Below, piece by piece: positions 1-7,778 of a stretch of 22,306 nt of DNA. The notes below the pieces were generated by a model. The model was not told the DNA's origin and did no database searches. It worked only from the letters and a program-made list of their open reading frames with translations. Numbering within the stretch: the first letter of the stretch is position 1; the number at the start of each line of letters is the position of its first letter. Source of the stretch: an uncultured Oscillospiraceae bacterium (lineage in GTDB: Bacteria > Bacillota > Clostridia > Oscillospirales > Ruminococcaceae); contig USOZ01000007.1 in assembly GCA_900556525.1 (NCBI GenBank), positions 1 to 22,306 on the forward strand. Direction: 5' to 3'. The position numbers and the translations under genes are program-made.

Positions 1-368
1 TAAAGCAGGCAGAGCTTACAGGAAGCGGAGTAGCCGTAAGATATTCAAAGACGCTCGGCAAAAATCAGATCTATGCCGCTATGAAGGTCAAGGACGACGA
101 TATAATCAGAATAAGCTACAATATAAACAGCTATATGGATTTTGCGTCAATGTTCATAGCACCTATGCTGATAGCCGCCGCAATAGGAATAATAGCAGGA
201 CTTATAGCGGTACGCAGTGTTGCCCGTCAGATAATGAAGCCGATAAACAGCATATCAAAGGCTATGAGCGGTATGAAATATGTCGGTGACGAAAAAATCT
301 CTGCGGAACTTGACGAGATACCCTCGCACAAATACCTACTCCGCTTCCTGTAAGCTCTGCCTGCTTTA
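1..368. repeat. 32-bp perfect inverted repeat (1-32 / 337-368) at the window edge
   Basis: Positions 1-32 (beginning TAAAGCAGGCAGAGC and ending GCGGAGTA) are the exact reverse complement of 337-368. The arms flank a 304-bp segment (33-336) encoding the middle of the sensor kinase whose N-terminus lies on the other side in the opposite orientation. The left arm coincides exactly with the first base of the window. This is the pattern expected of a foldback chimera at a contig end. Confidence 0.9.
3..336 (+). CDS. Sensor histidine kinase, internal fragment (sensor/TM2/HAMP), misoriented
   Basis: Reading from position 3, this frame has no start codon of its own. It begins KQAELTGSGV, identical to residues 104-113 of the minus-strand kinase fragment at 337-675, and then continues the protein: rest of the extracytoplasmic sensor domain, a hydrophobic segment (roughly 'MFIAPMLIAAAIGIIAGLIAV', about 137-202), and a HAMP-like stretch (RSVARQIMKPINSISKAM). 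The HisKA and ATPase domains are absent. If 1-336 were flipped, the two fragments would join in frame into one PhoR/PnpS-like kinase N-terminal half of about 214 residues. After position 336 the frame runs into the inverted copy and stops at TAA (351-353). I read it as part of the same gene placed in the wrong orientation, most likely by a chimeric contig end. A real inversion is less likely. Confidence 0.75.
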
Positions 369-675
369 TCTCCTCACGGGTGCTGTGGTTATCGTCCGGC
401 TCGCCGTCGATATAGGTATCTACAAATACAGTTCCGTCCTTATTGATAAAGCTCACTCTGGCGTTGCCGACAAGTGAGCTTAATCTGTTCGCAAGGTCAT
501 AGTCGTGGTCGGTTTCGTCCTCATAAATCACACGGATAAGTCCGAGAGAAGTCAGCATATCGCTTTTTCTGACATTCTGCTCCGTGCTTGAAAGAAGTGC
601 GGTAGCAGATACAACGCACACCGACATAACTATCGCAATCACTATAAGAAAACGTACTATAAGTGCTTTTTTCAT
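337..675 (-). CDS. phoR: Phosphate-type sensor histidine kinase, N-terminal fragment
   Basis: A two-component sensor kinase, presumed partner of the response regulator just upstream. It would sense phosphate status in the membrane and phosphorylate that regulator. The start ATG at 675 has a GGAGG box 8 nt upstream and lies 15 nt after the regulator stop. Residues 1-7 are basic, residues 8-28 form a transmembrane helix, and residues 30-113 begin an extracytoplasmic sensor domain. The gene is intact up to codon 113 (GTA ending at 337). There the sequence folds back, and the minus frame degenerates until a stop near 262. The continuation of the protein lies on the plus strand at 33-336. The PhoR/PnpS assignment is inferred from operon position after pst-phoU; catalytic domains are not in the window. 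Confidence 0.8.
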
Positions 676-690
676 CTGTACGTCCTCCTG

Positions 691-1389
691 TTATTCTCCT
701 ATAAATCTGTAGCCTACTCCTCTTACCGTTTTGATAAGATGGGCGTTCTCGGCATCATCGCTGAGTTTTTTTCTGAGCGTTCCTATGTGCATATCGAGCG
801 TTCTTGTTTCACCGACAAAATCTATGCCCCACACTTTCGTGAGAAGTTCCTCACGGCTGACAACTCTTGCCCTGTTCTTAAGAAGATACAAAAGAAGTTC
901 GTATTCCTTAAGCGTAAGCTCTATCGGTCTGCCGTCACGGCTCACCTCTCTGAGCGAGGTGTTTATCGTTATGCCGCCTGCCGTAATCTTATCGGAAGCA
1001 CTGTCCGACGCGCTTCTGCCGGAACGCCTTAAAAGCGCCTTTATTCTTGCGGCAAGCTCCATAATGCCGAAGGGCTTTGTGAGATAATCGTCTGCGCCGT
1101 TTTCAAGACCGAACACCTTGTCTATCTCGGCTGATTTTGCTGTCAGCATAAGTATCGGCGTATTCTTTGTCTGCTCGTTCTCACGAAGGATCTTCACCGC
1201 CTGCACACCGTCCATACCCGGCAGCATTATATCGAACAGAAATATATCCGGCACCTGTTTTTCGGTTGCGGCAAGACAATCCTCCGCACTGACAAAGCTC
1301 TCCACCTCGTATGAATAAGCCGAAAGAGCGACCGTCACAAGCTCTCTTATACTGTCATCGTCCTCTGTAATATAGATACGTTCAGCCAT
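691..1389 (-). CDS. phoP: OmpR/PhoB-family response regulator
   Basis: DNA-binding response regulator, 232 residues, expected to control the pst operon in response to phosphate limitation. The receiver domain (about 1-118) has the acidic pocket D10/D11, phosphoacceptor D53 (LFDIMLPGMDG), T83 and K105. A winged-helix output domain occupies about 135-230 (ELTLKEYELLLYLL, then the recognition region near VWGIDFVGETRTLDMHI and a C-terminal VRGVGYRF). An upstream in-frame TTG at 1404 is possible, but a GGAGG box (1398-1402) lies 8 nt before the ATG at 1389, so the ATG is preferred. It sits between phoU (18 nt upstream) and the kinase (15 nt downstream), consistent with co-transcription. Calling it PhoP rather than another OmpR regulator rests on context. 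Confidence 0.93.
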   Translation of the reverse strand: MAERIYITEDDDSIRELVTVALSAYSYEVESFVSAEDCLAATEKQVPDIFLFDIMLPGMDGVQAVKILRENEQTKNTPILMLTAKSAEIDKVFGLENGADDYLTKPFGIMELAARIKALLRRSGRSASDSASDKITAGGITINTSLREVSRDGRPIELTLKEYELLLYLLKNRARVVSREELLTKVWGIDFVGETRTLDMHIGTLRKKLSDDAENAHLIKTVRGVGYRFIGE

Positions 1390-1407
1390 TATATCAGCCT
1401 CCAAAGT

Positions 1408-2064
1408 TTATATAATACGGGTATTCTTGTATTCTCCCGTCTTGAAGAATTCCACCCACTCGCAGATATTTACCGCATGGTCGGCTATTCTTTCAAGATA
1501 TTTTACTATCATAAGGGCATCGACCGCAACATCGCCGCTGCAATGCTCGCTCTTTATAAGTTCTACTATGCGGTTTCTTATAGAAACGAACAGCTCGTCT
1601 ACCTCATCGTCAGCCTTTATCGTTTCATTCGCAAGCTCCATATCGGTTGTTACGAATGAATCTATAGAGTGCGAAACCATTATTATTACCTTTTCGCTCA
1701 TAGTCTGAATCTCTCTTACTATGTGCATAATAGCGGATACGTCTGCTGTAAGGCTGATCTCCGCAATATCTGCGGCATTGTCGGCTATACGCTCCATATC
1801 TGTCACCATTTTGAGCGCCGCAGAAACCTTACGAAGATCTCTTGCGACAGGCTGTTCACGAAGTATTATAGACAGGCACTGGCTCTCGATGTTCTTTTCT
1901 TCCTCATCTACCGCTCTGTCGCCGTCTACTACCTTTTTTGCAAGAACGGCATCGCTGTCACGCAGTGCTGTGATGGCGGAAGCTATCGCCTCCTCTATCA
2001 TTCCGCCCATACGGATAAGATCGTTATTCAGCTTGCCGAGCTTATGTTCAAATGTTTCTCTCAT
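1408..2064 (-). CDS. phoU: Phosphate signalling protein PhoU
   Basis: PhoU is a cytoplasmic all-helical protein that links the Pst transporter to the PhoR-type kinase and represses Pho signalling when phosphate is plentiful. At 218 residues it has the usual family length. The two homologous three-helix bundles are visible as repeated metal-binding motifs: ERIADNAADIAE at 91-102 and ERIADHAVNICE at 191-202, exactly 100 residues apart. The N-terminus (RETFEHKLGKLNNDL) is typical. The start ATG at 2064 is preceded by AGAAAGGG. It follows pstB by 45 nt and precedes the response regulator by 18 nt. Confidence 0.96.
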   Translation of the reverse strand: MRETFEHKLGKLNNDLIRMGGMIEEAIASAITALRDSDAVLAKKVVDGDRAVDEEEKNIESQCLSIILREQPVARDLRKVSAALKMVTDMERIADNAADIAEISLTADVSAIMHIVREIQTMSEKVIIMVSHSIDSFVTTDMELANETIKADDEVDELFVSIRNRIVELIKSEHCSGDVAVDALMIVKYLERIADHAVNICEWVEFFKTGEYKNTRII

Positions 2065-2109
2065 TTCTGTTTGCCCTTTCTAATATAATATCACACATAA
2101 CGTATAAAA

Positions 2110-2889
2110 TCAACCGAAACGTCCTGTGATATAATCTTCCGTTCTCTTATCAACAGGACGTGAGAACAGTTCTTCTGTCGGTGCGTACTCGACCATTTCT
2201 CCTACAAGGAAGAAAGCCGTGTAGTCCGAAATTCTCGTTGCCTGCTGCATATTGTGAGTTACAATAGCTACCGTGTACTTTTCCTTGAGCGTGTTCATAA
2301 GCTCCTCGATTTTAAGCGTTGATACAGGGTCAAGCGCCGATGTAGGTTCGTCCATAAGGATGACCTCAGGCTGAACGGCGATCGCTCTTGCGATACAGAT
2401 CCTCTGCTGCTGACCGCCCGAAAGACTGAGCGCGGATTTATGAAGTCTGTCCTTTACCTCGTCAAAAACAGCCGCACCGATAAGGCTCTCCTCGACTATC
2501 CTGTCAAGCTTTGCCTTGCTCTTTATACCGTGTACTCTCGGTCCGTATGCTATGTTATCGTAAATGCTCATCGGGAAGGGGTTGGGCTTCTGGAACACCA
2601 TTCCTATCCTGCGGCGCAGTACGTTTGTGTCAACACCGTCAGCGTAGATGTCCTCGCCGTCAAGCAGGAACTGACCTGTTATCTTACAATCCGGTATCAG
2701 ATCGTTCATACGGTTAAGGCTTTTCAGATATGTGGATTTGCCGCAGCCCGAAGGACCGATGAAGGCGGTTATCTTATTTGTCTTTATATCAAGGTTTATG
2801 TCCTTGAGAGCGTGGTTTTCTCCGTAATACAGATTTACATTTCTTGTACAGAGCTTCACATCGCTCTGAGGTACGATTATATCTGACAT
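2110..2889 (-). CDS. pstB: Phosphate ABC transporter ATP-binding protein PstB
   Basis: ATPase subunit that powers phosphate import through PstC/PstA on the cytoplasmic face. At 259 residues it is full length. It shows Walker [10 protein letters not shown] (45-53), Q-loop Q100, ABC signature LSGGQQQR (156-163), Walker B VILMDEP (176-182) and switch histidine H212 (IVTHNM). The [12 protein letters not shown] stretch after the Q-loop is characteristic of PstB. The start ATG at 2889 has GAGGA upstream; it lies 26 nt after pstA. Confidence 0.98.
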   Translation of the reverse strand: MSDIIVPQSDVKLCTRNVNLYYGENHALKDINLDIKTNKITAFIGPSGCGKSTYLKSLNRMNDLIPDCKITGQFLLDGEDIYADGVDTNVLRRRIGMVFQKPNPFPMSIYDNIAYGPRVHGIKSKAKLDRIVEESLIGAAVFDEVKDRLHKSALSLSGGQQQRICIARAIAVQPEVILMDEPTSALDPVSTLKIEELMNTLKEKYTVAIVTHNMQQATRISDYTAFFLVGEMVEYAPTEELFSRPVDKRTEDYITGRFG

Positions 2890-2915
2890 TGTTTATCCTC
2901 TTTTCTTTTACGGCA

Positions 2916-3812
2916 TTATACCGAGCGTTTCTTTCTTATTCTGTAAGCGACCAGCTTTGCGCATATATTGATTATAAGCACTGTTACAAGCAGTACAAGC
3001 GCTGTAGAGAATGCGTACTTCATTTCGGCACCGCCACGCTGTGCGTACTGGTAAAGCTGAACCGTGAGCGAGCCGCCCTGATTCATCACCTTGCCGAAAA
3101 TATCGCCGAGCGAATTTATACCTACCTCAGCGGCAATACCTGCTGTGAAGATAAGTGCCGCAGACTCGCCTACTATTCTGCCTATGGACAGAATTACAGA
3201 GGTCAGTATACCGTCTATACAGCTTGGAAGAACAACGGTCCTTATAGTATGCCACTTAGGTGCGCCAAGTCCGACAGCACCCTCTCTGTAGCCCATAGGG
3301 ACAGTCTTTATTGCCTCCTGCGTGGTACGGATTATGGTGGGCAGTACCATTATTGACAATGTCAGCGCACCTGTAAGCAGTGAGTAGTTTACCTTGAAGA
3401 TATTGTAGAAGAACACACTGCCGAAAAGTCCGTATATGATAGAGGGGATGCCTGCAAGCGTTTCGGTAGTGAATTCGATAATTCTTGTAAGTCTGCCCTG
3501 CTTTGCGTATTCGGTAAGATATATTGCCGCACCTACACCGACAGGCGTTGCGATGATAAGCGTAATCACTACAAGATAAAGCGTATTGATTATATTGCCG
3601 AGTACGCCGTAGTTTTCATAAGGATATGAGAATGCAGGAGTTGTAAGGAAGTTAAGGCTCATTCCCTCTGTGCCTTTTACGGCTATGTATATGATCATAC
3701 CGAGCGTCAGCGCAACGACTATGCCGGACGAAAGAAAAATCAGAGCCTTCAGCACTATGTCGCTTACTCTTCTGCGCTTTTTAGTAAGAGAATTTGTAAC
3801 TGCTTTCGCCAT
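2916..3812 (-). CDS. pstA: Phosphate ABC transporter permease PstA
   Basis: Integral membrane permease of the high-affinity phosphate importer, 298 residues with about six hydrophobic helices. The first TM is at about 20-48. The PstA-type segment ETLAGIPSIIYGLFG lies near 117-131, and the coupling loop with a GYREGAVGLGAPKW motif (residues about 175-188) contacts PstB. It begins 6 nt after the pstC stop, and its ribosome binding site (AGGAAAGG) lies inside the end of pstC, so translation is probably coupled. Confidence 0.97.
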   Translation of the reverse strand: MAKAVTNSLTKKRRRVSDIVLKALIFLSSGIVVALTLGMIIYIAVKGTEGMSLNFLTTPAFSYPYENYGVLGNIINTLYLVVITLIIATPVGVGAAIYLTEYAKQGRLTRIIEFTTETLAGIPSIIYGLFGSVFFYNIFKVNYSLLTGALTLSIMVLPTIIRTTQEAIKTVPMGYREGAVGLGAPKWHTIRTVVLPSCIDGILTSVILSIGRIVGESAALIFTAGIAAEVGINSLGDIFGKVMNQGGSLTVQLYQYAQRGGAEMKYAFSTALVLLVTVLIINICAKLVAYRIRKKRSV

Positions 3813-3818
3813 GATCTA

Positions 3819-4814
3819 TCACGCCTTTCCTGCGGCCTTTGCCGCTTTTTCCTTTTTGCCGCCCTTTTTGAGAATGCCGTTGAGTATCAGATTTATTATC
3901 ATAATGAACACGAACAGCACAAGTCCTATCGCAAAGAGTGCCTCTCTGTGAAGTCCGCTTGAATACGGGAATTCGGCAACGATACCTGTTGTGAGGAATT
4001 TTACCGATGAGAACAGCTCAGGCATATTTGCGCTGTTGCCTGCGACAAGGATGATAGCCATTGCCTCACCTATCGCTCTGCCGACACCGAGAACGACACC
4101 GGAAGCAATACCCGACTTTGCGGCGGGGATAACTACCTTGAAGATAGTCTGTATCCTGGTTGCTCCCAGTCCGTAGCTTGCCTCTCTGTATTCGGAAGGA
4201 ACGGCGGATATTGCGTTCTCCGAAATGTTTATAATGGTGGGGAGTATCATTATGGCAAGTACGATTATGGCACTTGCAAGGTTTGCACCGCCTGTGAACT
4301 GATGCTCGGGATCATTTGCGTAAATAATCTCCTCCAGTGCGTACATAAGCGGCTTTACCAGATTTGCACCGAGCAAACCGTATATAACCGACGGGATACC
4401 CGCAAGAAGCTCGACCGCAGGCTTTACTACGTTCTTCATAGCCTTAGGTGCAAGCTCGGACAGGAACACCGCTGTGAGAAGTCCTATCGGAACACCGATT
4501 ACTATTGCGCCGAGAGTACCGAATACAGACGTGAGAATCAGCGGGAGGATACCGAACTGTTCTTTCTTTGCGTACCAAGTATCACCGAACAGGAAATCGG
4601 TCAAGCCGATTTTTCCTATGGCGGGAGCACCCGATATTATCATATAAATTGTTATCATCAGGACGCACGCTACCGCTGTAACTGCGCACACGGTAAATAT
4701 GTACTTCATTACACGCTCTGTAACGTTTGTGAATCCCGATTTTTTACTTCTTATAGCAGATCTCTGCTTTCCGACTGAGCCTACCGCAACTGCTGCGCCG
4801 CTTGTCTTTTCCAA
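3819..4814 (-). CDS. pstC: Phosphate ABC transporter permease PstC
   Basis: Second membrane permease of the Pst importer. It has about six TM helices, the PstC/PstA family segment PAVELLAGIPSVIYGLLG, and the coupling loop SEYREASYGLGATR. Several starts are possible: TTG 4853 has no ribosome site, and ATG 4823 overlaps the only Shine-Dalgarno (AAAGGA, 4823-4828). TTG 4814 is correctly spaced 8 nt downstream of that site, so I chose it (331 residues). The N-terminus before TM1 is basic and cytoplasmic (VGKQRSAIRSKKSG). The C-terminus is Lys-rich (GILKKGGKKEKAAKAAGKA). Confidence 0.93.
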   Translation of the reverse strand: MEKTSGAAVAVGSVGKQRSAIRSKKSGFTNVTERVMKYIFTVCAVTAVACVLMITIYMIISGAPAIGKIGLTDFLFGDTWYAKKEQFGILPLILTSVFGTLGAIVIGVPIGLLTAVFLSELAPKAMKNVVKPAVELLAGIPSVIYGLLGANLVKPLMYALEEIIYANDPEHQFTGGANLASAIIVLAIMILPTIINISENAISAVPSEYREASYGLGATRIQTIFKVVIPAAKSGIASGVVLGVGRAIGEAMAIILVAGNSANMPELFSSVKFLTTGIVAEFPYSSGLHREALFAIGLVLFVFIMIINLILNGILKKGGKKEKAAKAAGKA

Positions 4815-4822
4815 GTAAACCA

Positions 4823-4828
4823 TCCTTT
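4823..4828 (-). promoter_or_regulatory. Shine-Dalgarno deciding the pstC start
   Basis: AAAGGA on the minus strand lies 8 nt before TTG 4814. It overlaps ATG 4823, so it cannot serve that ATG. This favours initiation at TTG. Confidence 0.6.
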
Positions 4829-4854
4829 CAGGGCATACATACTTATACAGCAAA

Positions 4855-4879
4855 TTCCGGTAACGGATTGCTACCGGAA
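4855..4879 (-). other. Intercistronic hairpin between pstS and pstC
   Basis: Perfect 8-bp stem TTCCGGTA (4855-4862) / TACCGGAA (4872-4879) with a 9-nt loop, in the roughly 100-nt gap between pstS and pstC. There is no U-tract on the minus side (TTTGCTG follows), so it is more likely a partial terminator, processing or stability element than a full terminator. Such elements can leave the binding protein in excess over the permeases. Confidence 0.6.
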
Positions 4880-4913
4880 AAGTGCTTACTGTACAGGAAT
4901 TATCGACTTGTTT

Positions 4914-5795
4914 TTACTTTACGGGAACTGCACCCTGTGCAAGTACGAGTGCCTGACCTTCTTCTGAGAGAATGAAGTCAAGGTAAGCCTTAACGAGCTT
5001 GTTATCGGAACCCTTGAGTGTTGCGCAGATGAAGGGTCTCTGTACCTCGTAAGCGCCGCTCTTTACGTTTTCTTCTGTAGCTTCAACGCCGCCGATCTTA
5101 AGTGCCTTTACTGTTTCGTCAACGTTTGCAAGTGAAGCGTAGCCGATTGCACCGTCTGTGGTTGCAACTGCGTTGATAACCGAACCTGTAGACTCAAGCT
5201 CCTGTGCGTACTTGGGTTCCTTGTCGCCCATTACGATAGACTCGAAACCGTCTCTTGTACCTGAACCGTCCTCACGGCCGATAACTACGATAGACTTGTC
5301 ATCGCCGCCAAGCTCCTTCCAGTTTGTGATCTCACCGGAATATACCTTTGCAAGATCCCGGAGTGTGATGTCTTCGAGCTTGTTTGTGGGGTTTACTACG
5401 AGAGCGATACCGTCAAGTCCTACTACTGTAGCGTCGAGCTTTTCTGCTTCTTCGTCCTTGAGCTTTCTTGATGAGTTACCGATGTCGCACTTGCCCTCTG
5501 AGGCTTCCTGGATACCTGTACCTGAACCTGTGAGGTTTAAGTTAACTGTTACGCCCTTGTTCTTTTCCATAAATGCGCCGTTAACAGCCTTGATAACCTT
5601 TTCCATTGATGTTGAGCCGTTCATTGACAGTGTGCCGCTGAGTTCTTCTGCAGCTGCAGATGATGCTTCGCTTGCAGATGTGCCTGCTGCAGATGAATCT
5701 GTGCCTGCTACACTGCTTGTTGCGGTTTCTGAACAGCCTGTTGCTGTAGCAACTATTGCTACGCCTGCGATAAGTGATATTAACTTCTTGTTCAT
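4914..5795 (-). CDS. pstS: Phosphate-binding lipoprotein PstS
   Basis: Extracytoplasmic phosphate receptor that delivers phosphate to PstCA. Residues 1-20 are a lipoprotein signal peptide ending TATG, with lipid-anchored Cys21. A Ser/Ala-rich flexible tether runs to about residue 52. Phosphate-binding signatures follow: NGSTS (59-63), GSGTGI (90-95), DIGNSSR (104-110) and REDGSGTRDGFE (174-185). Length (293 residues) and the ending (LAQGAVPVK) match Firmicute PstS proteins. The start ATG at 5795 has AAAGGA upstream. It is the first gene of the phosphate operon and sits behind a Pho-type promoter region. Confidence 0.97.
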   Translation of the reverse strand: MNKKLISLIAGVAIVATATGCSETATSSVAGTDSSAAGTSASEASSAAAEELSGTLSMNGSTSMEKVIKAVNGAFMEKNKGVTVNLNLTGSGTGIQEASEGKCDIGNSSRKLKDEEAEKLDATVVGLDGIALVVNPTNKLEDITLRDLAKVYSGEITNWKELGGDDKSIVVIGREDGSGTRDGFESIVMGDKEPKYAQELESTGSVINAVATTDGAIGYASLANVDETVKALKIGGVEATEENVKSGAYEVQRPFICATLKGSDNKLVKAYLDFILSEEGQALVLAQGAVPVK

Positions 5796-5903
5796 GTTGT
5801 TTCCTTTCTTAAGGGTGATACCCCTCGGAGTTTTCCTGATACTCCATAATGTTTATGTACATTTTTTATCTGTCGTTCGGTTTTCCTCCCGACTACATTT
5901 CAT

Positions 5904-5909
5904 ATTATA
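5904..5909 (-). promoter_or_regulatory. pstS promoter -10 (TATAAT)
   Basis: A perfect TATAAT lies on the minus strand about 110 nt upstream of pstS. No good -35 hexamer stands 17 bp upstream (TTTTAT at best), as expected for a promoter needing an activator. The repeated TTTAC boxes at 5944-5969 lie just upstream. Confidence 0.65.
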
Positions 5910-5943
5910 GTCACAACGGGCTTTACATAAAAGCAAGGAATGG

Positions 5944-5969
5944 TATAAAGTCGGTAAAGTTTTTGTAAA
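5944..5969 (-). promoter_or_regulatory. Putative Pho-regulator box upstream of pstS
   Basis: On the minus strand, TTTACA (5969-5964), TTTACC (5958-5953) and TTTATA (5949-5944) follow one another at 11- and 9-bp steps, each preceded by C. This resembles the PhoP boxes of Bacillus (TT-ACA direct repeats with about one helical turn spacing). The position upstream of the -10 fits activation by the response regulator encoded at 691-1389. Binding is inferred, not shown. Confidence 0.6.
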
Positions 5970-6009
5970 GGCGTATATTCCGCATAGCAAAGCCAAACTA
6001 TACACCGAT

Positions 6010-6057
6010 TTTACATTAAAACCATGCGACTTTACATTCGATTTTTAACGCTTTACA
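6010..6057 (+). promoter_or_regulatory. Three TTTACA direct repeats with a 21-bp period
   Basis: TTTACA occurs at 6010-6015, 6031-6036 and 6052-6057, exactly 21 bp (two helical turns) apart and on the coding strand of the downstream gene at 6152. The last copy ends 33 bp before a plausible -35 (6091). The pstS box uses the same hexamer, so the divergent gene may also answer to the Pho regulator. Confidence 0.5.
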
Positions 6058-6090
6058 GTTTTCAGCCGTCACTCCGAATAGCTTTATATC

Positions 6091-6119
6091 TTGATTTGAC
6101 GGTTAATTTATGGTAGAAT
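6091..6119 (+). promoter_or_regulatory. Promoter for the membrane-protein pair at 6152-7744
   Basis: TTGATT (6091-6096), 17-bp spacer, TAGAAT (6114-6119). An overlapping alternative is TTGACG (6096-6101), 17 bp, TAATAT (6119-6124). Either gives a short leader before the GAAAGAAGG ribosome site and ATG 6152. Confidence 0.6.
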
Positions 6120-6151
6120 AATATCAAAAGTCACACGAAAGAAGGTATAAT

Positions 6152-7237
6152 ATGCCACACTCATCGGGCGGAGGCTCTCACGGGGGCGGAAGCCACCACT
6201 CCTCATCGCACAGTTCGTCACACCGTTCATCATCGGGAGGCGGCTCAAGCAGAACAAGGACCAGCCGCACATATTTCCCCGGTGCAAGAAGATTCGTCTA
6301 TTACAGAAACGGCGTTCCGAACTATGTCTACTCGGATACCGACCTTTCAAAAGGTCCGAGCAAGCTGAGATTTTTAATGCTCATATTCTATGTACCGTTT
6401 GTTCTGGCGGCGTTCTTGATGATATTCACGTCTTTCGGCGTACCCGAAAAGCTGAAGGTAGATTATAACTCGCAGATAGTCATACAGGACGACGCTGACG
6501 TACTCGGAGATACAACAAAGCTCAGTGACGCACTTGAGGATTTCTTCAACACAACGGGCATTTCTCCTGCGGTAATGACTGTGTACAACTCCGACTGGGA
6601 GGATAACTATACCGACCTTGAGAAGTACGCTTATGAGCTTTATGTAAACCGTTTCTATGACGAAAAGCACTGGCTGATAGTGTATTCTCAGCCGAAAGAT
6701 CCCGACGACGAATTCAACAACTGGTACTGGGAGGGTATGCAGGGCGATGATACAGACAGTATCATTACTTCATCCGTAGCATACGATTTTACAAACGATC
6801 TGCACAAGAGGCTGCTTGTCGAGGGAACAAAGGTAAATGACGCTATCACCGACAGCTTCAACGCACTTACTCCTACCGTAATGAAGTTCAGATTTGAGGG
6901 CGAAACCTTCGGAATAGGAATCTTTATGCTCCTGTTCGTCGGCTTTCACGCATTCTTTATGGTATTCTTCCGACCTAACGCAAATAAATACAAGGGTGCA
7001 AAGGAAGTACCTCTTGACGGCTACTATGCTCCTCCTCAGCAGACTGCACCGCAGCCGCAATCTGTCGTAATGAAACAATCCTCCTGCGAATACTGCGGAG
7101 GCGTCTATACCGTAGGCAGCTGCAATGCCTGCCCTCACTGCGGCGCACCTATTCAGCCGCAGGATTACACTGTTCCCGTACATAACAGCACGAGTACAGC
7201 AAGCACAACAGATACAACAAACACAAACACGCATTAA
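6152..7237 (+). CDS. Membrane protein with His/Ser/Gly-rich N-terminus, TPM-like domain and C-terminal zinc ribbon
   Basis: No specific function recognised. Residues 1-40 are low complexity (Ser, Gly and six His, e.g. SHGGGSHHSSSHSSSH). TM1 is at about 73-95. Residues 105-235 resemble a divergent TPM/DUF477-type domain (a DDADVLGD opening, a LEDFFNTTGISPAVMTVY strand-helix pattern, YELYVNRFYDEKHWLIVYS). TM2 is at about 252-273. The C-terminal tail contains a zinc-ribbon-like set: C312-x2-C315 and C327-x2-C330 with an extra C324, then a Thr/Ser/Asn-rich end. The start has a good GAAAGAAGG site. It is probably co-transcribed with the next gene (18 nt gap) and is divergent from pstS. The TPM resemblance is from pattern only and is uncertain. 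Confidence 0.75.
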   Translation: MPHSSGGGSHGGGSHHSSSHSSSHRSSSGGGSSRTRTSRTYFPGARRFVYYRNGVPNYVYSDTDLSKGPSKLRFLMLIFYVPFVLAAFLMIFTSFGVPEKLKVDYNSQIVIQDDADVLGDTTKLSDALEDFFNTTGISPAVMTVYNSDWEDNYTDLEKYAYELYVNRFYDEKHWLIVYSQPKDPDDEFNNWYWEGMQGDDTDSIITSSVAYDFTNDLHKRLLVEGTKVNDAITDSFNALTPTVMKFRFEGETFGIGIFMLLFVGFHAFFMVFFRPNANKYKGAKEVPLDGYYAPPQQTAPQPQSVVMKQSSCEYCGGVYTVGSCNACPHCGAPIQPQDYTVPVHNSTSTASTTDTTNTNTH

Positions 7238-7255
7238 CAATCATTGAGGTATAAT

Positions 7256-7744
7256 ATGAACGGCTCAAGGATAACCGATTCACCTATAAGCGCTGTACTG
7301 CTTATAATCGGCTCGGTCATAGCGGTTATGGCGCTTGTCTGTGTCATCATTCAGCTTTACAAAAATCATATTTCAGAAAGAAGTATGCGCCGTGAAATTT
7401 TCGGCACAGATAAGCCTGCCAAGCATAAAAGTGTGCCGAAAAAATTAAAGGCTCTCGAAGAACGTTTTCGGGAGCTTGATATTCCGCCGGTTTATTCGTT
7501 CACGGGTAATTGCTGCTGCGAACATTTCACGATAACGGCGAAGCGTGAATTTATATTTTATGTATGCTGTCACACAGTTGGCGGCGAAACACTTGACAAA
7601 AAGCTGTTTTTAAATTCCGAAAAAGCAAGGCGGTACATTTTCCGTGAGGTTATGGATATAGTTCTGAACAGCTACGGCGAAGAAGGGTATTCGGTATACG
7701 CTTCAAAGCTCACCGCCGAAGAAAAAGCAATGCTCGGTATATAA
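7256..7744 (+). CDS. Small single-pass membrane protein, unknown
   Basis: Not recognised. The ATG at 7256 is preceded by GAGG with 6-nt spacing; an upstream TTG at 7244 overlaps that site and is rejected. The 162-residue product has one TM helix near the N-terminus (about 9-33), a basic stretch with HKSVPKKLKALEERF, and a cytoplasmic-looking alpha/beta domain. The domain contains a run of three cysteines (GNCCCEHF) and another Cys pair (YVCCHTV). It follows the TPM-like protein by 18 nt, suggesting the two work together. It ends just before a bidirectional terminator. Confidence 0.7.
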   Translation: MNGSRITDSPISAVLLIIGSVIAVMALVCVIIQLYKNHISERSMRREIFGTDKPAKHKSVPKKLKALEERFRELDIPPVYSFTGNCCCEHFTITAKREFIFYVCCHTVGGETLDKKLFLNSEKARRYIFREVMDIVLNSYGEEGYSVYASKLTAEEKAMLGI

Positions 7745-7778
7745 TTCTCAGGATTCAAGCCGGATATAAACGCAAAAA

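Noticed and set aside
1..368. Phase-variable DNA inversion controlling the sensor kinase
   Set aside because: Neither orientation of the 304-bp segment between the arms gives a full kinase: one breaks the frame at 113 and the other stops after the HAMP region. No recombinase is nearby, and the repeat starts exactly at the window edge.
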